Both the position numbers and the translations under genes were made by a program. A stretch of 46,953 bases of DNA, taken from positions 1-46,953 of the forward strand of contig WELA01009811.1 of the NCBI GenBank assembly GCA_009602735.1, given 5' to 3'. This document shows positions 20,477-30,200 of this stretch, in pieces (position 1 is the stretch's first letter; every line of letters begins with the position of its first letter). This DNA is from Mesotaenium endlicherianum. Taxonomy: Eukaryota; Streptophyta; Zygnematophyceae; Zygnematales; Mesotaeniaceae. The notes below the pieces were generated by a model. That model was not told the origin of the DNA. It did no database searches and was given only the letters and a program-made list of their open reading frames with translations.

Positions 20477-23400
20477 TCACTTCCTGAGGAAGGGATGCAC
20501 GACCTGGAACAACTCTGCTGTGGCGTGGACAGTCGCGCCATTGACAAGCACGAGCGCGCCACTGACCACATCCCCCGCAGAGTTGTTGGAGGGTGTGGCT
20601 CCCAAGAAGGCAGCTGCCGCGTGCTGGCAGCCCCCTGCTGTGGCCCCGTGGCTCACAATGATGTGCTGGCGCACCACCGCGGCCGCCTTCTCAATCTCGT
20701 CCCGCGCCTCGCCGGCTGCAGCTGCCAGGTGGCGCTCGAGCTCCAGCGCAGCACAGCCCAGCGTAGACCCCGCAGCTGCGACTGCTGCAGCCGTTTCTGA
20801 GCCAAGCGCAACAGCCGTGCTGGAGGCGGCAGCTACAGCCGCTTCAAGACTGCTTGATAGAGAGGAAATGCTTGCACTACTCTCTTCTTGGGCGGAGCTG
20901 ACAGCGAGGGCTCCCCTGCTCACAGCGTCGGGGATAGCGTGTGGAATGCTGGCAAACAAGGCCTCCCCTAGCGTGCTGGCTGCAGCCGCTGCCAGGTGTC
21001 CAGCAGCAGCAAAGACGCTTGTCACTACCGCATTCACTCCTGCTGCAGGAGCACCGGCATTGCTGGCTACGGCAGAAGCTGCATGCTGAGCCGTGGCGCC
21101 TAAGTTGGTAGCACCACTAGCAGCAGAAGAGGCGCTGCTCACTGCCGATGATGCCCCGCCTGGGGGCTGCTGGTTGGCCCAGCCGAGGGCAGAGGCCTCC
21201 AGAGCCACAAGGGCTGACTTGGCGGCCGCCAGCTTCAGCTTGGCCTGCGTCAGCAGATGCTGAGCTTGCGTTGCATAAAACGGGAACTTGAGCTGCGACG
21301 TCAGCAAAGCCGCCTGCAGCTGGCTGCCATCGCTTGCCTTGGCCTTCTTTGACGTTTTCTTCAAGAGAGTCTTCTCTGAAGGCGAGGCTCCCCGGTCGTC
21401 GTGTGCTTGCAGCGTCACGTCTTCGTCGACAGAGCGTCCCCTTGCGGAGGGGCTTATCGCAGGCTCTTCATCATCTGAGCGAGGTACAGCACCAACGCCG
21501 CTCCTTCTGCCAGCCTGGAAGCCATCGCTGGCGCCTGCCGACATGGCAGCAGTGGGGGTCATCTGCAGCGGCCGCGTCGCCTCATCGTACTCGTCCTCTT
21601 CTCCTGCGGCCCGCTGAGCGCTCAGGCTGGCGGCCAGTATCACTGTGCCACCTAGCACAGCAGAGATCTCGGGGGCATCCCCGTGCACAAGGAAGGCGAA
21701 GAAGGCGCCCCAGATGGGGATGGTGGTGTACACCAGCGTGGCCGTATGCGCGTGCACGTGGTGCAGCCCCCGCAGCTCCAGCCAGTTGCCAAGGCCCGAG
21801 CAGATGAGGCCGCTGTACAGCAGGGGGGCCCAGGGGACAGTGTGCAGCTGGCCGGCAAGGGCGGAGAGGTCGGCACCGCTGGCGCCAAACGTCCAAGCCT
21901 CCCAGGTGGCGCCGAGGGCGGCCAGGTAGGCCGCCTGGACAGCTGTCAGCTGGAGGGCGTTGTGGCGCGAAGCGAGGGCCTCAGAGCGAAAGATGTGGAT
22001 TGCGGCAAAAATGGGCCCCAGAAGAAGGCTCCACTTGTCAGAGAAGAGGTGCTGCAGCAGTGGCAGCGAGAGGGGCATCCCCTGCCAGTCCTGGTTCTCC
22101 TCCTCCAGCAGCCCCATGCCTGCAAGCCACCACGCACAAGCATAGGAGAGGGCACAAAAACCACAGTCAATTCACAGGATGCAACCACCAGGCACACGTG
22201 TCATCGGAGAAAATTGGCAAGTGGATCTAAGAATAACAGCAGGGGATGACCAGGTTGGTTCCCCTTACGTCCTCCAGCGCATGCGCCTGCTGGCGGGCAG
22301 GCCGGCTGCAGATTAGTCAGGCAGGCCAATCGCAGGTCTGAGAGCGGCAGCCACATGGGTTTTGGACCCTCCTCGAGCTTGGTGGGGTGCCCCAGAGCAA
22401 CGATCAGGCAGCACAAACGACCCAGAAACATATGAGCAACATACATGAAGAAACCTACCCGGGTGTTCTGGATCCGATCTGAAATAACGCAACAGGAGAA
22501 AGACATGATTTACACACACAGAAAAAGCGTCACACGAATGGCACCGCAGCTTGTTTATGAAGCATCCTCCTGGTAAAGCTCTCGCCAGGCGGCGAGTACC
22601 ACGAGTTCATGTGAGGTAGGGGTAGTTTGCTAGCGCTTACCACCCAGAGCCGCAATAGTAGCTATCCATGAGGTCTTGTTCACTCGCCTCCCGAAGCCTA
22701 ACTCCAGGATTGGCACAGCAAATACCTGCAGAAGCGAATGTGGAACAACTGAAACCAACACGTGAGAAACTTGCACCAAGTGTGTGTAACCCTCAGTCTT
22801 TGTTGATCCTGCATATGAGAAAGAAAGGAAACTTCAGAAAGGCAAAGCGCATCAGCGGGAAGAGGATGACAGGAAACCTTACAGACAGCTCACAAAAGAA
22901 AATAACTCCTTGCTGGACTATCCACCACACGTCCCCCCCTTTACAACTCCAAAGTTGCAGGCACTGCAAGCAATGAACTTTTTGGTCTTATTCTTGCACC
23001 TCTTTGCAAGAAAGTATTCATTGAAGACTCATGAGGACCCATGCCTGTAAGAATTAAATTGCAAGGGGAGATTAGCGGCCCCATAGCAATGCTAGCTGTC
23101 TGCATCCATGCCAGCCTTTAAGGTACTCCACATATGTGAAGGAAGGGGCACATATTTGCAGGCCCAAAAGCCCTGGGAAAAACGGACCATCATTTTTTCA
23201 CATCAGAACACGATGCTGGGCTTGTCGCTAGTACACGAAGGCAAAGAGAAAAGAATCAGAGGGACATCTACTTCAAGAGAAAATAGAGTATTTTACCCAC
23301 CGTGAAGGCAAACAGGAGGGGCGGGTTGAGTCCGCTACTGCCCCCGGCAGATTGCGCCAGTGTGCCAGCAAAACTCAGAAGCGCCAGTTCCAGGCCTGCC

Positions 23401-25057
23401 CTCAGCAGAGGTGCGTTTCTCCTGGACAGCGCTTTTCTCAAAGCTGGAAAGAACACAATGGCTGCAGTCATAGAGCTCCATCCACACGAGGCCAGGCAAA
23501 GATGTCAGATGCAATCCAAGCAGGACATACAGGGTGGATCAGATCAGATCAGATCAGCTCGAATCAGATCAGATCAGAGATGATCGGATGACATCAGAGC
23601 AGATCAGATCAGATCAGATCAGATCTGGTCCGACCAGATCAAAACAGACGACAACAGAACATCTCATTCCTGGCAGTTGAACAGCCAGACCTGGGCAAGA
23701 GTGAGCAAAGAAGAGGTTACTAAGAACAGAGCCAAATGCTTGCAGGCGTTTTTTTAAAAACTGCGCCGTGCAAGCAAACGTCGAGTCCAGGAGCCATCAG
23801 TAAGTACCTACAGTAAGTACCTATCTTACCTGCAGAGCTGAAGCGAATCAGAGAGCCAAGGCTGGCAGGCAGGTCAGGGGCAGCTTCGTCTGCTGATCTG
23901 CTGGCAACTGTGCTGGCGCCATAGAGAGCCGCCAGCACGTTGAGCAGCAACAGAGCTGTGGTTCTTCTCTTCCTTCTTGTGCGCTTGGCCTGCTCTGCCG
24001 CAGACAGCACAGCCTGCTGGCTCTTGCTGGGGCCACAGCTCTCAACGTGTGCGTCATCTGTTGACTGAAGCTCACTCTTCAATGGCAGCAGTCCGCTCTC
24101 CTGGATCAAGTAAACGGCTTCACTGCGTCTCTTGAAGGACCCTGATTGATAGCACACTTCCAGGCGTGCGGCTGAAAGCTGCAAGGGGTAATCACGCAGG
24201 AGCAACAGAACCGGTTGGTTGACTGATGGAGACAAAAGAGACGTGCAAATCTGCAGCACTTCAAGACTGACTACAGATGTTGATGAGTGGTTAAGGTACT
24301 GTGACAAAATTGAAGTGTAGCAGACGCTCGCCGATACTGTTTCTTTGGAAATACGGAAGTACAGGATTCCTGACAGATATTTATATGCAAGTAATGAAGT
24401 GTTACATACAAAATAGACCAACCATTATGACAAACAAGCTCGTGCTATTAAAAACAGAACAATATATAGGAGCACATATCCTCAGCATGACCGTAGCACT
24501 TCATATGTGAGCCTAGGCATGGAAAAGAATAGTACCAGTTGGACAGGTAAAGCCTCGTGGAGACCAAAGGGGCACAACAAGAGCGCAACTGATGTTGTAC
24601 ATTCAATCTGCTCTTGGTTCAACATAGTTCCGCCGTGGAGTTTCCGAGAAAGAGCAGGTATGATGATTTGTTGTTCCCACTCAAAATCTCTCAGATGGTG
24701 TGGACCTTCAGTCGCTGATGATCTGCTATGATGAAGATCAGGCTGAGACTTTGCAAACTCTGAAGGACGGTAACTTGTGACGCTCTGCAGCAAAAAGCTG
24801 TCACTTTTCAAAAGCCTTGAGGAATATGGTTCATCCCTCTCTATTATGTCTCTGTTCAAGTTTCGAAAACGAATAGTTACGGGCTGGCTTAGCTCATTGA
24901 GCTCACACAGCCAGCTCTTTCTGAATGACTGATGGTGGGGCTTGAGTGAAAACGTCCGAATCGTACTCCCGGATGTGGTTGCGTCACTACCGCGCAAACA
25001 AAGGGAGTAATTAACGCGGTGAAGGTTTCCACTCAGGAGTTTGCCTTCGAGCAGCAT
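20477..25057 (-). CDS. EamA/DMT-superfamily transporter, probably plastid envelope, with long Ala-rich C-terminal extension
   Basis: Small-molecule carrier of the EamA (drug/metabolite transporter) type; the substrate is unknown. Well-supported exons in transcription order: 24178-23830 (acceptor chosen by phase), 23443-23301, 22725-22641, 22119-20477 (stop TGA). They encode TTALLLLNVLAALYGAST (TM1), LRAGLELALLSFAG, PPLLFAFTVFAVPILELGFG, SWIATIAALGGMGLLEEE, then the second EamA half (LLLGPIFAAIHIFRSEAL; LVYTTIPIWGAFFAFLVH). After about 172 residues of the last exon the EamA fold ends. About 374 more residues follow: an acidic Ser-rich linker, a KKTSKKAK patch, then long Ala/Ser-rich helices. 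A likely first exon (25057 to about 24536) encodes a Ser/Arg-rich leader resembling a plastid transit peptide. Its donor is tentative and the true ATG uncertain. Confidence 0.78.
23538..23641. repeat. ATCAG pentanucleotide tandem array
   Basis: About 20 AGATC/ATCAG units with occasional variants (GAATCAG, GATGATCGG), in the intron 23444-23829 of the transporter gene. Each unit contains GATC. Confidence 0.9.
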
Positions 25058-27276
25058 ACCTAGCTGAGCTTCTTCACCATCCACTGCTGTAACTTACACA
25101 GATATTCTGAACAACACTCCGAGAGAGAAAGCGCATGGTGCTTTAACAAGCTGCAGGTGTGACATACATCACCATGAATGGAGCCAGGTGCCATCATATT
25201 CAGGCTCTATTTATACTAAGAAACTAGCGCTGTAGACCATTGTGGAATGTCGTAGTTTGCGTGTGCCATCATGAGTTGCATAGCTCAGCAAAGCTCTGCG
25301 GCCTGCTGCGGCCAAATGAACTGTAACTTCTAAAAGTGCACCTCAGATCTCCACAAATCTCGGAGACGGGAATGAGCTGGCAACTTTGAGCCGCTAGATT
25401 ACTGGAGACCAGTCAAAGGCACCAGAACACACCAAAATGCACCAGGAGGAAACCGGTCTGGACTCTGAGGTGCTCTGAGGCACTCTGAGGGCGTGTTCCA
25501 TGGTGAGGCGGCTGTGCACGGCTGTGGCCCAGTTTCACAGCGTGGACGTAAAAGTGCATAAAAGCTGCATCAAAGTGCTTCAAAGCGTGTGATACAATAC
25601 AGCTCTTTGACTATATGATGACTTTATGGTGCTTCGTAAGCAATAAATACACACGCGTCAGTATCTGAAGAGACGGTTGGAGCCAGTTGGAGCAATTACT
25701 TGTCTGTGCTTGTCTGCTGCTTTCAAGCTGCTTTCAAGTCCAATTGAGTGAGCCGCTACAAGCTGCCTATACGAGCCGATTCAAGCTCATCCAAGCCACT
25801 ACACGACGTGCTGCTCCAAGCAGCTCCAAGCACGCAATCGCGAAGTGTTGAGAACCAACCAATACGAGTGAATACGAGTCTCGCGAACTTTTAACAACAA
25901 TTTCAGGCAGGGCATCACCTTGCTTCAGCGACCTTCAGGAAGCACCAGAATAGGCACAGGTCAGTGATCGCTAACATGTTCAGCGGTTGCTACAAATTCG
26001 CCCCCCTGGTGCTCCCCCCATCTGCCGCCCTTCCTCACAGCCCATGGTTGAATTGGGTTGAACCTGGTTGAAGGCGCTTGAAGGAAGTCGCAACTAGGTC
26101 GCAATTGTGCGGAAAACTGCGCAATACTATCAACTCGAGCCAGACTCAGCCAGACTCGAGCAAAGTCGAGAGTTCAGGAATCAGCAGACTGGGGCCGATT
26201 CGAGCCAAGCGGTCAAGTCACGCGCAGCAATGCACAATGCGCCCATTGAGAAACCATCCGGCAACATCGGGTCGTTCATGAAAGTACCCCGCAGCGTCCC
26301 ACGTGTTCGCTCCGACAGCTAGAAACCACAAGAGGCACCATACCTTGGAGATTCAAAACGAAACTTGTCACTACATCAATATCTCGTGTAGCAAACTAAC
26401 CATGAGCTTCAATGATCTTCGCTGCTGAGCTATGGCCTGAAGTGCTGGACAGTGTTCCTTGACAACAGAACTGCTCGTCGATTGTTCTACATAGAGAACA
26501 TCTATCACTCTGGTGTGGGCACTCGTGGGAGAGGTAACACTCACCATAAGAAACAAGGACTTACGGGAATGTGGGACCCAGGCGGGCCTGCCCTCCACGT
26601 GAGGAGAGGCTACGAGACCATCAGTTTGGCGATTCCTATTAAGAATGATGCCTTTGTGTTCGTTTTGGTTCTCTCTCGAGGGGCTGCACTTGTGACACCC
26701 AACTTTGATCGAGGTTGGATGGAGAGACAAGGTAAGTTTCGCGGTAAAGGCACTCTTTATCACTTTCTTGGGGTCTAACATAGGGAACGATGCAGCTCCA
26801 AAAAGGTTGGTTGGGCGTCTTACATGTCTTGTCAGAAGCGGCCAGTCAACCATTCTGGTCTATACTGAAAACCGTGACGAATATGTTTGAGCTCCGCCAT
26901 GAGCGGCCCATCCTAGTACGCTATTTGGGGCTGCGAGAGGGTTTGCAAGGCCAAGGCGCGTATGTCTGTTTCCTCATCAGACGCACAGCCAAGAGGCTGG
27001 CTGGGGACCGTACATGTAAGATGTCATTTCATGATCTCCCCTGCTCGGTCTGGAATAAATGACATCTTTAAGGACTGCAGCGCATATGGTCAGACGCAGA
27101 ACGCACCATCTTCAGCGCGTAATTATGCACCACCACATCATGCTGTTATTGGCCAGCGCACTGCCTTGCCTCTGAGGTCCAGAGAGGGCTTGCTTCTTCC
27201 AGGACGGCATTTGTCAGGTGAAGCGTGTGCATTGAAAGGGCCCGCAATTGGCCCCTGTAGTAAGAGTAAATCAAGC
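25058..27276. other. Divergent intergenic region upstream of transporter and first glycosyltransferase
   Basis: No gene supported. About 25370-26240 is rich in short, imperfect local repeats (CTCTGAGG, TCAAGCTGC, AAAGTGC, GGTTGAA, GACTCGAG), giving a cryptically simple composition. Around 26460-27060 two related stretches share AAGAGG(C/T)TGG(C/T)TGGG...TACATGT...TGTCA, at about 26803-26837 and 26991-27027. It should contain both promoters, but no motif could be assigned. Confidence 0.45.
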
Positions 27277-30200
27277 ATGGCTGACCCAACGCGCGTAGAA
27301 GCCCCAGCAGCGCACGTCTCTTCACCTCAGAGTGGGCAGGAAGGGCAGAACGGGCAGATTGGGCACGACTCTGACCAGTACGACAGCGCGGGGGAAGAGA
27401 TCCCCCCCCCCATACTGAGCCCGAGCTCTCTGCACTCGCAGCAGTCGCTACCTCCCGGGAGCAACACCGCCACCGTGCACCCCGGCAGCCCCAACGCCAA
27501 CGAGCTCCCCACCGTCATCCTGCCGCCCGCCGAGCTCAACCCGCTGGCGGCCCCGCCGCCCGTGCGCGGCGGGCAGCGCATGAAGATCTCCAGCATGACG
27601 CACTTCTACATGATGCGCGTCGTCTGCCTGCTGACAGTCGTCACGGGCCTGAACTACCTGGTGTGGAAGATGACCATGATCGTGCAGCACATCGGCGACG
27701 CGGGCCCCATCTGCATCCTCTTCTTCCTCACGGAGCTCATCGTGTTCGTGTGCTCGCTCATGCTGGTGCTCGAGCTCAGCGTGCCCGCCCGCGAGCGCGC
27801 CGCCGCCACCATCCCGCCCGCCGGCCCCTTCCCGTTCGTCTCGCTCTTCATCTGCTGCTGCAAGGAGTCTGTCGACATCATCCAGGACACCGTGCGCGGC
27901 GCGCTCGCGCAGGAGTACCCCTCCAACCGCTACACCGTGTGGGTGCTCGATGACGGCGGTGACGACGCGCTGCAGAAGTGGGTGGAGGCAGTGGGGCAGG
28001 AGGAGGGCGGCCGCCTGCGCTACGTGCGGCGGCCGAAGCCCAAGGGGCTGCCGCACCACTTCAAGGCGGGCAACATCAACTGGGGCCTCACGCAGGCGGG
28101 CGGGGACTACGTGGCCATTTTCGACGCCGACATGATCCCCAACCCATTCTACATCACCAGCATCCTGCCGCACTTCACGTCGGAGAAGATCGCGTTCGTG
28201 CAGTGCCCGCAGGCGTTCTACAACATCGTCAAGGGCGACCCCCTCAACGACTCCTCGCAGGACTTCTACGACGTGCTCCTGCCCTACAGGTGAGGGCGGC
28301 GGGAGGGTCCGCGCGCGCGCCGCGGGAGTGCGTGTGCGAGGGAGTGAAGAGGAGCGAGTGAGAGTGAGAGGGGGGAGAGTCGCTGAGTCCATTCGTGCGG
28401 GTGATAGTGAGTCTGCTTGTGTGTGTGTGTGTCAGGGAGGGAGGTAAATTGAGCTGCCGTGTCTTTCCCCGCTGAATAGAGTCAGCGTTCGCGTGCATGT
28501 GCTCGTGCGTGAGGGAGTGACATGCTGAGCCTCACCTTCATCTTACATAGAGCCCCTTCTCCTGCACTCCTCTCCAAAGACCTGCAAGGGGGGGGGGGGG
28601 AGCCTAGTGGCCTAGCAGATGGAAGCCAGGGGTGCTTGCTTGACTGAGATGCGTGTGCAGCGTGTGAGATGGATCCAGTTGCTGTCAGTTGTCAGCCTGT
28701 CGCTGTCAAGGCCTTCCTTCAGCTCTTCCCTCCCGCAATGGTGACTCTTGTTGTGACATCAGCCAGCTCATGAGACCATATATGCGCGGACCGTGGAGTG
28801 TTGTGTGGTGACACACGTGTGTGGCCTGGGTGTCCTCTTTACGTCGCCTCCAGCATATGCGACAAGGAGTGCTGGTGCTGGTGCTGGTGCTGGTGTCGCC
28901 TGATCCCTGCACGTGTGTCTGTTGCCCGAGGCCTGTTCTGCTGGGCCGCTGTGTGTGCACCTGTGCTGCGTGCGTAAACATTTGAGCGCGTGTGTATGCG
29001 TGCGTGCGTGTGTGTGTGTGTGTATGTGTGTGTGCTGTATGTGCGTTTGTGTGCTGTGTGTGTGTGGGTGTGTGCGCATGTGCGCGTGCGCGGGTGCGCG
29101 TCCTCCTCCCCTGCGGCTCTCCAGAGACGGGAGGAACTCGGCGCAGTGTGTGGGGACAGGCGTGATGATGCGCGCGTCGTGCCTGCGCGAGAACGGCGGT
29201 TTCACCACGGGCTCCATCACGGAGGACTTTGATACCGCCATGAGCTTCCACTCGCGCGGCTACGACACCGCCTACATCAACCAGGTATGCACATTCTCTT
29301 TCGCGCATCCGTGCGTTCGTTCTTTCGCTCGTTTGCTCGTTCGCTCGTCTGTTCTTCGCCCACGTGCATCCCTTCCGGATCGCACCCTCGCACCGCACAC
29401 GTCATCCGATGCAATCAAATCCTGTTGTCTGTCCGCAAGTTCCCCGTCTGTGTGCATCCTCTTCTCGATGTTGCGCCGCCGCACCTGGTGCCATCTGGCC
29501 TCACCTGGTGCCACCTGGCGGTGCCTGACTGGTGCCATTCGAGGAGGACAAGGAGGCGGAGGAGGAGCTCGGCATGGGGGCATCAAGCATGGGGCGTGGA
29601 GCTCTGCCAGCCGTCTTCAGAGTTTTGAGTTTGGGAGATGGAGGAAGAGTGGCTTGCTTGAGTGCATGGAGTCAGGGTCGGAGGAGTGCTGGAACAATCA
29701 CGCGCAAATATGAGTAAGAGCTTATTGGCCAGGAAGGGGCTGAGTTGGCACTGACTTCATCGGACTTCTGCCTTCTGAGATCGTCAGCTGCTACGTGGAG
29801 TCTGCTGAGGGCATTCGTGATGCGTAGGCACATAGGTATATGTATTTGCATATGTCCTATGCGTAGAGGTATGTATGCACACTTAATATCAGAATAATTA
29901 CATGAGTGTACATATATATAGATATATATAATAATATACACACATTTACATACATAAATATACGTATACATATGTGTATGTACTTGTTTGTATAAGTATC
30001 GACTAATGTGCATGATGCTCCGCGGGTGGGGAGGACAGCGGCTGCAAGCGGGGCTGGCGCCGTGGTCGCTGGAGGGCTACATCAAGCAGCATCAGCGCTG
30101 GGCCACCGGCAGCCTTCAGATCCTCTTCCACCGCAACCCTCTGCTGCTCATGGACAAGCGCTTCTCCCTCTACCGCCGCGTGTCCTACTGGTACGCAGGT

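Noticed and set aside
22455..22478. 24-bp exon in the transporter coding model
   Set aside because: Skipping it keeps frame and restores the expected membrane segment, so it was left out of the model and listed only as a possible cassette.
26452..26890. Possible small gene with KRLVGRLTC and related peptides
   Set aside because: Frames are broken, splice sites are not convincing and no family is recognised. Kept only as a duplication finding.
26962..27276. N-terminal extension of GT2 copy 1 by 105 codons
   Set aside because: It has mixed, non-conserved sequence over an imperfect duplication. The ATG at 27277 has a better context and gives an N-tail comparable with copy 2.
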